From Candidatus Brachybacter algidus (GTDB taxonomy: Bacteria; Bacteroidota; Bacteroidia; Chitinophagales; Saprospiraceae), in the NCBI GenBank assembly GCA_016711705.1, contig JADJSK010000002.1, forward strand, positions 124,001 through 188,000: a stretch of DNA of 64,000 nt, in the 5' to 3' direction. The notes beneath the pieces were generated by a model. That model saw nothing but the letters and a program-made list of their open reading frames with translations. It was not told where the DNA came from and ran no database searches. Both the position numbers and the translations under genes were made by a program. Below, piece after piece: positions 1-7,913 of this stretch. The first letter of the stretch is position 1. Every line of letters starts with the position of its first letter.

Positions 1-101
1 AGTTCAGTATTTACAGCAATGGCGGCCTTTATCTGTGTAGAACGGATTTTAGTTTTTAGTTCGGTAAGCCATTGTTTATATGCTGTGTCTTTTAGGTTCA
101 T
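1..101 (-). CDS. YhcG/DUF1016-type nuclease, N-terminal fragment cut by window edge
   Basis: The minus strand opens with an ATG at 101 and reads without a stop to the window edge (33 codons). The peptide begins MNLKDTAYKQWLTELK and continues through KAAIAVNTEL. This looks like the N-terminal region of YhcG/DUF1016 proteins, which have a short helical N-terminal domain ahead of a PD-(D/E)XK nuclease domain, with the 'kAA..vN.eLi.lYw' pattern. Only the first tenth of such a protein is visible, so the nuclease domain and gene context cannot be judged. The family assignment rests on a short stretch and is moderately secure. Confidence 0.6.
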   Translation of the reverse strand, partial: MNLKDTAYKQWLTELKTKIRSTQIKAAIAVNTE

Positions 102-469
102 TTTGTTTTATTATTAAATCTGAAGGCAATCCGTTACATCCAGGTAAATAGATTCATGCAATTTACTTTGAATTATGTGTAAATGGATATAAAATCGTGA
201 TTATCTTTAAAATTATATGCTTTTCAACATAGTTTCCACAACGGACATTTACGAAGAAATGAGGATAAATAATGGAGTATGATTAGCAGAGAAGCAAAGT
301 GCACCATTAGGAGAAAGTGCACCAGTTAACCAGCCGTCAGTGCACCAGATCCCAACAATAAACTTTTTTACGTAACAAGCTAAAACGCCAACGCGCTAAA
401 GCGCAAAAGCGCCATTCAGCTCCATTTTCGACAGCCAAACCCCAACCATCAAACATCAAACATCAAACA
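102..469. other. Intergenic region with low-complexity repeats
   Basis: No credible gene lies between the DUF1016 fragment and the LpxR-like gene. The stretch holds three AGTGCACCA-type motifs around 296-347, a run of 'gccaacgcgctaaagcgcaaaagcgcc' flavour near 388-415, and the 7-bp repeat listed separately. A similar 'agtgcaccagtt' motif recurs near 25396. Confidence 0.6.
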
Positions 470-474
470 TCAAA
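447..474. repeat. Tandem repeat (CATCAAA)x4 running into the lpxR-like stop codon
   Basis: Four perfect copies of the 7-mer CATCAAA lie at 447-474. The TGA stop of the minus-strand gene (bases 470-472) falls inside the last unit, so the array abuts and forms the 3' end of that gene. Confidence 0.85.
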
Positions 475-1423
475 GTTTCACACCAATCTTAATCCCACCC
501 CACCGATGCATCTTTTCACCTCTAAATTCCGGCGTTAGCAATGATTGAAAATACTCCAAATATATTTTTCTGAAATTCAGCACAACACCAAAATTTTGCT
601 GAAAGGTGAGTCTTTTGATGTCCTTGGCGGCAATGGTATATGGGCTGGATCGATTGAATACTCCTCCCTGCATCGTCGCATCATAACCGATCGCATTGAC
701 CAGACTTTCACAGAAAATATAGAATTGCAAACCTTTAGTTTTTTCATTAATAATTTCCGGTTTTAACTTTCCCAATCTAAAATTGAAACCACCATGTACC
801 TTATTACTCAGTGTTCCTGCATTGGCCCCGGCAGATACATTGAATAGGAAACTGTCGTAATAAGTGTATAATCGTTTTTCCACTGCCACTTCATAGTTGA
901 TGATAACATCATTAGCGATCTGGAATTGCCAGCCGATGGGTAATTGATCGCCAATAGCTTCGTGAATAGTGGTTTGCATCCATTCTCCGCCTGCCCGACT
1001 GCCGATAACTCCCAATGTAATTGAGGAAGTATAAATATTGTTTCGTTCGGCATCATACACTACATTAAAGCTTTTTAGACTCAGATTACCGGCAAAAGGT
1101 CTGTCTCCCTGCAGAATCTCACTGCTCCTTATACTCGTCGGCGTAAAACCAAAATGATCAACTGCGATGCCGTATTTTGTATATTTATCATCCCTTCTAA
1201 GCAACAAGAAATTCAATGGATTCTTTCTCAAACTGTTACTTACCACTTCCAGATTTATTCCTTGTGTATAATATTTGTCGGTTCCGGTAAAATAATCATT
1301 GTCGTAACTCAGCCTCATATAAGCATCTGAGTTCATGTCTCTGTAGGAGATCTGATTGTTGATCCTCTGGGAAAATGATATTAGAGGAAGTAGGAGGAGG
1401 AAAAAGAAAATTGTTTTGTACAT
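470..1423 (-). CDS. LpxR-family outer-membrane lipid A deacylase (DUF2219)
   Basis: The 317-residue protein starts with a signal peptide (hydrophobic FFFLLLLPLISFS, cleavage near SFSQ). It then shows the LpxR pattern: NDYFTGTDKYYTQG at about residues 42-55, DRPFAG near 107-112, and LGVIGSRAGGEWMQ...HEAIG near 138-158, followed by GWQFQ. In LpxR enzymes these motifs carry the Asn-Asp pair and the His/Glu that remove 3'-linked acyl chains from lipid A, inside a 12-stranded outer-membrane barrel. Asn42-Asp43 and His154-Glu155 are the likely equivalents. Length fits the family. The gene stands alone. Activity on lipid A is inferred from family membership. Confidence 0.85.
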   Translation of the reverse strand: MYKTIFFFLLLLPLISFSQRINNQISYRDMNSDAYMRLSYDNDYFTGTDKYYTQGINLEVVSNSLRKNPLNFLLLRRDDKYTKYGIAVDHFGFTPTSIRSSEILQGDRPFAGNLSLKSFNVVYDAERNNIYTSSITLGVIGSRAGGEWMQTTIHEAIGDQLPIGWQFQIANDVIINYEVAVEKRLYTYYDSFLFNVSAGANAGTLSNKVHGGFNFRLGKLKPEIINEKTKGLQFYIFCESLVNAIGYDATMQGGVFNRSSPYTIAAKDIKRLTFQQNFGVVLNFRKIYLEYFQSLLTPEFRGEKMHRWGGIKIGVKL

Positions 1424-1621
1424 ATTTTAAATACGTACTTGAAAAGAATATAGATTTTTTAATGCACCTTAAGGGAATAATGTTGTTTTTCAATAATATT
1501 ATTAGAAGCTCAAATAAAGTCTAGAACTTCAGCTCTGATAGAGTTGTGGCGATAGCCGGGGTGTCAATTAGCTTAATAAAACGATGTTTTTAAAATTTAT
1601 AAAAACTAAATTTAATATTTG

Positions 1622-2098
1622 TTATTTGTCAGAACGACTCACCACATTATATAACATCGAGAAATTAATTATTGCCAACAAAAACATTGGAATTCTTCTC
1701 CATATCATATCAGTTGAAATAAGTTTATCTATTAATTCAAGAGAAAATGCCTGATCTAATTTTGTTTGAATAGGTATTTGAACAGTTATAGTTGATACTA
1801 AAACTATCAAATTAAATGTCAATGCCAATAATACCATCCACCTTGGAATAGCTCTAGGCCTAAACCAAAATAATAGTACTTGAGGGATAAAAGATAAAAA
1901 GAAAAATATTACAAATAGTGGAATAATAAGTTGACTGTCAACATGATGAAATTTGGGAAATTCTTCTGCACCTACATGACGCCATGTTCTGTAAGCGACT
2001 AGTGAGTTTACAATCCCTCCTCCAAATACATAAAAAGATATAAGGATATAAATTGAAAATGTGATACTTGAGATTTTGTGGTGGTTGTTCATTAGCAT
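1622..2098 (-). CDS. Small four-helix membrane protein, DUF1772-like
   Basis: The reading frame extends back to a GTG at 2203 that overlaps the upstream TGA (sequence GTGA). The first 35 residues from that GTG do not look like a membrane or signal segment, so I place the start at the ATG at 2098, just before the first hydrophobic helix (a second ATG lies at 2092). The protein has about four membrane helices. A loop carries YRTWRHVG and the region before the last helix reads QIPIQTKLDQ ... WRRIPM. These resemble DUF1772/anthrone-oxygenase-like proteins, which carry a conserved 'P...l' loop and 'nw.R' motif. Function is unknown. It is probably cotranscribed with the secreted protein immediately upstream. 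Confidence 0.6.
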   Translation of the reverse strand: MLMNNHHKISSITFSIYILISFYVFGGGIVNSLVAYRTWRHVGAEEFPKFHHVDSQLIIPLFVIFFFLSFIPQVLLFWFRPRAIPRWMVLLALTFNLIVLVSTITVQIPIQTKLDQAFSLELIDKLISTDMIWRRIPMFLLAIINFSMLYNVVSRSDK

Positions 2099-2199
2099 TG
2101 ATTTTATTATACTAAATGGTCTGGGAGGTTTGGCATATTGTACTTCAATTTTCTTTAAAGTTGTCGAAAGTGAAAGTAAGTACATGAAATAATTGGTTT

Positions 2200-2790
2200 T
2201 CACAAATCCTTAATAGCCTCTTTCCTTATTGTTTCACCATTGATTTTATCAAAGTATCTTAATATTACGCATCCATCCGATCCTGTTTTGGTTATTGAAA
2301 GTTCAATATCTCCCTTTTCAGTTTCAAAAAAAGTATAATATTTACATTGATCAGTATTAACATAAAGCATTTTCATTTGATCGTCATTCGGTTGCATACG
2401 AGTTTGAAACTCTTCTACGACTGCAGATGGCTCTCCGTATTTTTCAATCAATAATTCTTTTAAGGAGAAATAATTATTTGAGAGTGAAGCCCAGTTTTTT
2501 TTCTCTTGAAAAATAACTGAAATTTTACTTACAAGATCTTTTTGCTTTAAAGTTGATACTGCAACAAGACAGTTTTTGTAAGAGGCAAAATCTCCTTGAA
2601 GCATTGTTATACCTTCTTCTGTTCCTAAGAACGTAAATCCATTCGTTTTTAATTTCGCTACAAAGTCATTAAGTCTCCCATCAATGGCAATACCCTTAAA
2701 TGTCAGATGCTGTTGATTGGCTTTGTTTTCTTGGGCGAATGAAATCAAAGAAATTAATGTAAGAAAAAGTGTAATCGATAGGGTCTTCAT
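2200..2790 (-). CDS. Secreted hypothetical protein
   Basis: The 196-residue product has a clear signal peptide (MKTLSITLFLTLISLISFAQ, cleaved after about residue 20). The mature part begins with the 'HLTFKGIAIDG' pattern common among small exported Bacteroidota proteins of unknown function. It then alternates short strands and helices (for example LNDFVAKLKTNGF and NYFSLKELLIEKYG) and has Cys residues in YKNCLV, DQCKY and GCVILRY. I do not recognise an enzyme motif. The stop codon overlaps a possible GTG start of the downstream membrane protein, so the two are likely translated from one message. Confidence 0.7.
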   Translation of the reverse strand: MKTLSITLFLTLISLISFAQENKANQQHLTFKGIAIDGRLNDFVAKLKTNGFTFLGTEEGITMLQGDFASYKNCLVAVSTLKQKDLVSKISVIFQEKKNWASLSNNYFSLKELLIEKYGEPSAVVEEFQTRMQPNDDQMKMLYVNTDQCKYYTFFETEKGDIELSITKTGSDGCVILRYFDKINGETIRKEAIKDL

Positions 2791-3135
2791 TTATCATTAA
2801 GTTTTTGTGAATATTATTTTTATTTGATTCAAAATATGAATTGATATTGATTTTGAACCACTTAAGACAAAAATAACAAAGATTTGAATTCTTTTGCAGG
2901 ATAGGAGGATTTTTAACGAACAACGAATTCCAAAAACCACCTTTTTTTCTACTTTTTTTATCATATATCTTGTGATTATTCAACTCCAATAAGTATTCAG
3001 CAACTTCCAAAGTTTCATCACTCGATAGAACGGGTTTGAAATAGTTGATATATCCTAAAAGATCTTTGAAGGTTACAATTTTTACAAATTGAAATTTTTC
3101 TTTCGGTTTAGAATTTATAAAAACTATAAGGTTTC
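2791..3135. other. Gap with possible degenerate coding remnant
   Basis: An open frame on the minus strand runs through this gap (2696-3172) and contains protein-like segments (KFQFVKIVTFKDLLGYINYF, VAEYLLELNN). It overlaps both the C-terminus of the ABC transporter and the signal peptide of the secreted protein in other frames, so it cannot be an intact gene as it stands. It may be a remnant of a lost gene. I see no RNA gene or terminator here. Confidence 0.35.
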
Positions 3136-4926
3136 CTACCCCTCCCCATTCATCTTCCTCCACAATCCCCAATAATAACCGTTCGCCGCCATTAGTTCTT
3201 CATGACTTCCGTGCTCAATGACGCGACCTTCCGACATGGTGATGATCTGGTCGTATTGGAAGATGTTGTTGATGCGCTGGGTGATGATGACCATGGTCTT
3301 GTCTTCGTCGAAACTGTTCAGATAAGATGCGATTTTGAGTTCAGTGTCGGTATCTACTGCAGACAAACTGTTGTCGAGGATGAGGAGATCAGGTTCACCA
3401 ATGAGTGAACGGGCGATGGAGATGCGTTGTTTTTGTCCGCCGGAGAGGGTAACACCACGCTCGCCGACGACGGTTTCGTAAGTTTTTGGGAGACTTAGGA
3501 TGTCTTCATGCACGGAAGCATAAGCGGCATAACGTTCGACCTCGTCCTGTACATAATCTTCTTTTAACCCAAAACCAATATTATTGCTCACACTATCCGA
3601 AAATAAAAATGAATCCTGTGGCACATAACCAATGTGATCGCGCCAGTTTTTGATGGTGTATTCTGAGATATTTTTGTCACCTACCAGGATCTCGCCGGCA
3701 GTTGGACGGTACATCTGCATCAATAAATAAGCTATCGTGCTTTTGCCGGAAGCCGTCTCTCCAATGATAGCCGTCTTGCTGCCCTTCGGAATGGTGAAAG
3801 ATACATCTTTGACGGCGACGATGCCCGTATCAGGATAAGTCAGCGTTACATTTTTGAATTCGATGTCATCGCTGATACGATTCATAGAGTGTGCACCATT
3901 CTCAAAACTGATCTTCGAATCCATAAATTCATTGATCCTGGTCTGTGATGCTGCAGCCTGCTGGACTAAGGATGCCGTCCAACCCAAGGCTGTTATTGGC
4001 CAGGTTAATAAAGTGATGTAAATGAAAAATTCAGCGATATTGCCAGGCGTCACTTCGCCCGCCATTACTTGCTGTCCGCCTACCCATAATGTCAATACAG
4101 AGGAAATACCGATGACGAAGAGGATGATGGGGAAGAATAGGGAGTCGACTTTAATACGTTTTATATTTTTCTGTAAATAGTCCTCACTTTCTTTGGCAAA
4201 GAATTCTCCCATTCGTTGCTCCTGCGCATAACTCTTCACATCTCGAATGCCACTGAATATCTCTAAAGCAATAGAACTCAATCTCGACAATTGTGCCTGA
4301 ATAACAGTACTTCTTACATTTATTTGTTCGCTCACCTTGAAGATGCTCCAAGATAAGAAGGGTAGGGGTATCAGGGTATAAATGGCTAGTTTGGGATTTA
4401 CGTCAAACATGGCATAGATCACAAATACGAAGAGCGATATGAGGTTAATGCCATACAACAATGCCGGACCCAGGTATTGTCGCACCCGGGATACATCTTC
4501 CGTCATGCGCGCCATAAGGTCGCCCGTCGAATGTTTCTTATAATAAGTCGTGTCCAAATATTGGGCGTGGGCGTATAATTCTTTGCGCATGTCGTATTCC
4601 ACGAGGCGTGACATGACGATGATGGTTTGCCGCATGAAGTACATAAATATACCCATTACGAATGCCTGTGCGATCACAAATAACCCGAACCAGATGAGAT
4701 TGAGCACGATGTATTCCTGCATGATGTGCGCATTGGAAGCACCTTTCACCAAACTGTACATCGGCACTGTCTCGATGATCATGTCCATGGCCTCCCTAAA
4801 ATATTGCGGCTGCAATACCCTGAAATAATTAGAAATCGCAATAAACAAAATACCGCCCAGGATGTGATATTTGTATTTGGTAAAATACTTGTTAAGTGCG
4901 CCGAGACTTTTTAAGGAAGAGGACAT
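3136..4926 (-). CDS. ABC exporter half-transporter (MsbA/BmrC-like, degenerate nucleotide site)
   Basis: The 596-residue protein has an N-terminal six-helix exporter domain (about residues 20-325) and a C-terminal ATPase domain. Walker A is GETASGKST (389-397), the Q-loop is VPQDSF with Gln436-437, and the signature is LSGGQKQR (494-501). Walker B reads LLILDNSLSAVD: the catalytic Glu after Asp518 is replaced by Asn519. The switch-loop His is also replaced, reading IITQRINNI with Gln550. Loss of both is typical of the degenerate half of heterodimeric exporters such as TM287/288 and BmrCD, so a partner half with an intact site is expected elsewhere. Substrate (drug, lipid or peptide) cannot be told from sequence. 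Confidence 0.9.
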   Translation of the reverse strand: MSSSLKSLGALNKYFTKYKYHILGGILFIAISNYFRVLQPQYFREAMDMIIETVPMYSLVKGASNAHIMQEYIVLNLIWFGLFVIAQAFVMGIFMYFMRQTIIVMSRLVEYDMRKELYAHAQYLDTTYYKKHSTGDLMARMTEDVSRVRQYLGPALLYGINLISLFVFVIYAMFDVNPKLAIYTLIPLPFLSWSIFKVSEQINVRSTVIQAQLSRLSSIALEIFSGIRDVKSYAQEQRMGEFFAKESEDYLQKNIKRIKVDSLFFPIILFVIGISSVLTLWVGGQQVMAGEVTPGNIAEFFIYITLLTWPITALGWTASLVQQAAASQTRINEFMDSKISFENGAHSMNRISDDIEFKNVTLTYPDTGIVAVKDVSFTIPKGSKTAIIGETASGKSTIAYLLMQMYRPTAGEILVGDKNISEYTIKNWRDHIGYVPQDSFLFSDSVSNNIGFGLKEDYVQDEVERYAAYASVHEDILSLPKTYETVVGERGVTLSGGQKQRISIARSLIGEPDLLILDNSLSAVDTDTELKIASYLNSFDEDKTMVIITQRINNIFQYDQIITMSEGRVIEHGSHEELMAANGYYWGLWRKMNGEG

Positions 4927-5436
4927 GTTGCGAAGATAGAGCTTTTGGGAATGAATGATGTATAATGAATAATGAATAATTTGTGAATAGAAAGAAGCGA
5001 ACTGCGAACAGCGAACAGAGAGCCCTCAGTAGGCTTCGAATATTTATTGTATCGATTTTGAAGATTCAATGCTTTTTAAAGGTTTTTTTAAATGGTTTTG
5101 TTTAACTCCAATATTTTAACTTCAATCTTCGCGTTCAATAGCCCTTGATTTTAATCACGGGAAAATATGGAGCGGTGAATTCAAGCCCTGAATGGGCGAC
5201 ATACTAAAGCGAGGTGCATAGCGCCTCGCTTCATAAATACCGTAATTTTATCTCCAACTCCAAAATTATTATTTAAAAAACTATACCCATCCGGCCTCCA
5301 CAGCATGGCCAAAAGCCAAAAGCCAAAAGCCAACACCTATTTTCACTTTTCCTCCCTTTTTCTTAAAAATTATTATAGTTTTGCCTTATATCTCTATAAA
5401 TTAAGTGTATTATTTACACTAAGTATAAAAATAACT
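4927..5436. other. Intergenic region between ABC gene and fbp
   Basis: The stretch carries ATAATGA-type repeats (about 4955-4980), 'gcgaac' repeats (about 4997-5017), an AGCCAAA triplet repeat (about 5309-5330) and two REP-like hairpins listed separately. A frame in phase with fbp extends back to 5305, but its product is low-complexity and is not expected to be translated. Confidence 0.6.
5185..5231. repeat. Paired REP-like hairpins
   Basis: Two adjacent palindromes lie here: GCCC-tgaat-GGGC (5185-5197), and an 11-bp stem with one G.T wobble and a 3-nt loop, aagcgaggtgc/gcgcctcgctt (5207-5217 and 5221-5231). There is no T-run, so a terminator role is less likely than a dispersed REP-type repeat. 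Confidence 0.6.
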
Positions 5437-6438
5437 ATGGACAAGATCATTACATTAGACGAATTTATAATCCATCACCAACAGGAATTTGACCAGTCTT
5501 CAGGCGCACTGACAGGACTTTTGAGAGATATTGGTGTGGCAGCCAAAATAATTAACCGTGAAGTCAATAAAGCAGGATTAGTAAATATCCTGGGAGTGGA
5601 AGGTTCTGAAAATGAATCCGGCGATCTTGTACAGAAATTAGATATATACTCCAATGAAAAGCTCATTGATGGTCTAAAAAATAGTGGTGACGTGTGTGGT
5701 ATTGGCTCAGAAGAATTGGATGACATCATGCCTTTCAAATCTTTGGCAAACAAAGCAGCAAAATATGTGGTGCTCTTCGACCCTTTGGATGGTTCGTCAA
5801 ATATCGATGTAAACGTATCTGTAGGTACGATTTTCAGTATTTATAAAAGACTTAGTCCTGAAGACCAGGATTGTAATCTACAGGACTTCCTTCAAAAAGG
5901 AACGGAGCAAGTAGCAGCGCGCTATGTACTTTATGGCACCTCGACTATCTTAGTTTATCCGACAGGAAAAGGCGTGAACGGCTTTACACTCGATCCTTCC
6001 ATAGGTGAGTTCTGTCTCTCTCACCGAGACATCAAAATACCTAAAAATGGTGCATTCTATTCTGTCAATCAAGGTTACTACTTAAAGTTTGACCTTGAGA
6101 TGAGACGTTACATTGACCATTGTTCTGACAACAACCTTGGCTTAAGATATATTGGTTCTATGGTTTCTGATGTGCATCGTATCTTATTCCAGGGCGGTAT
6201 TTTCCTTTATCCAAACACCCGCAAATACCCACTTGGCAAACTACGCATGCAATACGAATGCAACCCGATGGCTTTCATCGTAGAACAATGCGGCGGAAAA
6301 GCAATCACTACCTCCCTCAAACGAATCCTAGACTTAGAACCATCTGAACTACACCAGAGATCTACGATAGTACTTGGTTCACCGATGATGGTAGATGAGA
6401 TGAAGCAATTTGTGGAGAAATATAGTCCCATGATTTAA
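5437..6438 (+). CDS. fbp: Class I fructose-1,6-bisphosphatase
   Basis: This enzyme hydrolyses fructose-1,6-bisphosphate to fructose-6-phosphate, the committed step of gluconeogenesis, in the cytosol. From the ATG at 5437 the product is 333 residues, the usual class I length. It shows the metal-site motifs GSEE (Glu92, Glu93) and FDPLDGSSN (Asp115, Asp118), then YVLYGTSTILVY, the GGIFLYP segment, and KLRMQYECNPMAFI near the C-terminus. An upstream in-frame start at 5305 would add a low-complexity, non-homologous extension, so I reject it. The gene is monocistronic with repeat-rich flanks on both sides. Confidence 0.95.
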   Translation: MDKIITLDEFIIHHQQEFDQSSGALTGLLRDIGVAAKIINREVNKAGLVNILGVEGSENESGDLVQKLDIYSNEKLIDGLKNSGDVCGIGSEELDDIMPFKSLANKAAKYVVLFDPLDGSSNIDVNVSVGTIFSIYKRLSPEDQDCNLQDFLQKGTEQVAARYVLYGTSTILVYPTGKGVNGFTLDPSIGEFCLSHRDIKIPKNGAFYSVNQGYYLKFDLEMRRYIDHCSDNNLGLRYIGSMVSDVHRILFQGGIFLYPNTRKYPLGKLRMQYECNPMAFIVEQCGGKAITTSLKRILDLEPSELHQRSTIVLGSPMMVDEMKQFVEKYSPMI

Positions 6439-7205
6439 TTTAATGAATAATGAATGATGAAAAATGAATAATCAGAGCATGCATTTTAGCTTGATCTGAG
6501 GATCAGACAATCATTGAAATTAACAACATAGAATGATCAGTGAATAATTATAGCAATATTAGCACGAAGTAATTTTTCCTCAGAGAATTTTCACTAGAAA
6601 TACTAAAAGATTTAATTTCTTCCATTCTAATCCAAAAATTACCGGGAAAACTTCCCCTCTTGAGGGGTACGCAAAGCGGGGGGTGGCCTTATCATCGACC
6701 AACTTCTCTTTTCGGAATCACGCTTGCCTGCCAACAAAGGTGGGGATTAAATGGATTGCTCAGATTACACGGATTCTTAAAAAGCGAGTGTTGGAGTTAC
6801 AGATAATCTTCAATCTTTGCGCCATTACCCATTACCCATTACCCATTACTCATTTTTCGTCTGAATCACGCTTGCCTGCCAACAAAGGCAATGATTTAAA
6901 GGGATTTCTCGGATTGCACGGATTTCATACAAAGGGAATTTTAGAGTTATAAATAACCTTCCATCTTCGTAATATTACCGATTACTGATTGCCGATTACC
7001 CATTACTAATCTGTCTGAATCACGGATTACACGGATTAAAGGATTACACGGATTTTATAAGTAGCAAAGTTGAAGTTAGAAGAAAATTGAAATCTTCGCG
7101 CCATTACCCATTACCCATTACCCATTAATCATCCTCACATCTCCGCCAAAATCTCCCAGCTGCTACTCCGCCATCACCCGATCACCCGATCACCCGATCA
7201 CCCGA
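6439..7205. other. 767-bp gene-free repeat region
   Basis: There is no credible gene. The region starts with 'aatgaataatgaatgatg'-type AT repeats and a CCCCTC-tt-GAGGGG hairpin (6654-6667) followed by 'tacgcaaagcggggggtgg'. It then carries three degenerate copies of a roughly 120-150-bp unit (see separate entry), ending in CACCCGAT repeats (about 7174-7208) at the 3' end of the next gene. Confidence 0.75.
6716..7137. repeat. Three degenerate direct copies of a 120-150-bp unit
   Basis: Copies begin near 6716, 6861 and 7016. Each starts with GAATCACG, continues with GATTAAA-like and CACGGATT segments, then 'gttggagtta..ataatcttcaatctt', and ends in ATTACCC/ATTACTG 7-mer arrays (about 6820-6850, 6965-7010, 7102-7130). 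The first two copies share a 23-bp stretch, ATCACGCTTGCCTGCC followed by AACAAAG. A related unit lies at about 63494-63590. Confidence 0.7.
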
Positions 7206-7781
7206 TCATTCTATCCAAGTGAGATCCGCTCCGATATAAATTGCCACCTGTCCAAAGGCAGTAACTTCATTAATGATCTCAATCAAGTGTAAATAATCCC
7301 TTTTGAATTCCAGGTAGTAATCTTCGTGCTGTGCGGCAATAAGTTTTTTGAGTTTTTCGGCACGCTTGACGACATAGGTACCGAGGGTTACGAGGTCGTA
7401 GTAACTTTTACGTATTAATTTTCCTTGAGCTCTATCCAGGTAGGAGTTGAAAAGTTGGAGCGTGAGTTCTATTTCCCCGATCTTGTCTTTGGTGACTTTT
7501 AAGTGTCGGGTGATCTGACCGCTATAGTCACGGAGCCGCATCAGTACAATGCCTTGATTGAGATAACTGCCTTCGACACCGTTTACTTCATCCTCGATTT
7601 TATTGGAAATCATATTCCTGCGCTCTTCTGTCGTTTCGCCAAATTCAATCAATTGAAACTCCAGTTGCTCTGCCAGCAGCCCATCCTTACGGATCAGTCG
7701 CATCAGCAACTTGTCCTTTTCCTTGACCGGCATTTTAGTGATCTCCTTCACAAGCTCCTTTGACAATATTACTCTCGGCAT
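7206..7781 (-). CDS. Conserved hypothetical helical protein
   Basis: The 191-residue protein has no signal peptide and no membrane segment. It begins MPRVILSKELVKEITKMP and is dominated by charged, amphipathic helices (EKDKLLMRLIRKD, SKIEDEV-like, RAEKLKKLIAAQHEDYY), with a more conserved-looking C-terminus (HLIEIINEVTAFGQVAIYIG). It looks like a cytosolic helical-bundle protein. I do not recognise the family. It lies downstream of ahcY on the same strand, but the terminator between them suggests separate transcription. Confidence 0.65.
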   Translation of the reverse strand: MPRVILSKELVKEITKMPVKEKDKLLMRLIRKDGLLAEQLEFQLIEFGETTEERRNMISNKIEDEVNGVEGSYLNQGIVLMRLRDYSGQITRHLKVTKDKIGEIELTLQLFNSYLDRAQGKLIRKSYYDLVTLGTYVVKRAEKLKKLIAAQHEDYYLEFKRDYLHLIEIINEVTAFGQVAIYIGADLTWIE

Positions 7782-7805
7782 GAATTGTATATTTTATTCC
7801 TTAAA

Positions 7806-7842
7806 CAAAAAATGCCGTCAAAGTTCTCCACTCCGACGGCAT
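7806..7842 (-). terminator. Rho-independent terminator of ahcY
   Basis: An 8-bp perfect stem (ATGCCGTC at 7812-7819, GACGGCAT at 7835-7842) is followed on the minus strand by a T-run (A-run at 7806-7811). It sits 72 bp past the ahcY stop codon. Confidence 0.8.
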
Positions 7843-7879
7843 ATTTATTAATGTTGTCAGAATTTAAAATCTTCGCCAT

Positions 7880-7912
7880 TTCTGACTTCTGATTTCTGAT
7901 TTCTGACTTCTG
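7880..7912. repeat. TTCTGAT/TTCTGAC 7-mer array at the ahcY 3' end
   Basis: About five copies of a 7-bp unit, TTCTGAY, lie directly against the ahcY stop codon, like the CATCAAA array at the lpxR-like stop. Confidence 0.7.
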
Positions 7913-7913
7913 T

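Noticed and set aside
2696..3172. 158-residue frame on the minus strand as a gene
   Set aside because: It overlaps the ABC transporter C-terminus and the signal peptide of the next gene in other frames and has no recognisable family. At best it is a remnant.
5185..5231. REP-like hairpins as terminator of fbp or the ABC gene
   Set aside because: No T-run follows on either strand, and the hairpins lie upstream of both genes' starts.
5305..5436. Extended N-terminus of fbp
   Set aside because: It would translate an AGCCAAA repeat and a Phe/Tyr-rich leader absent from class I enzymes. The ATG at 5437 fits the family length.
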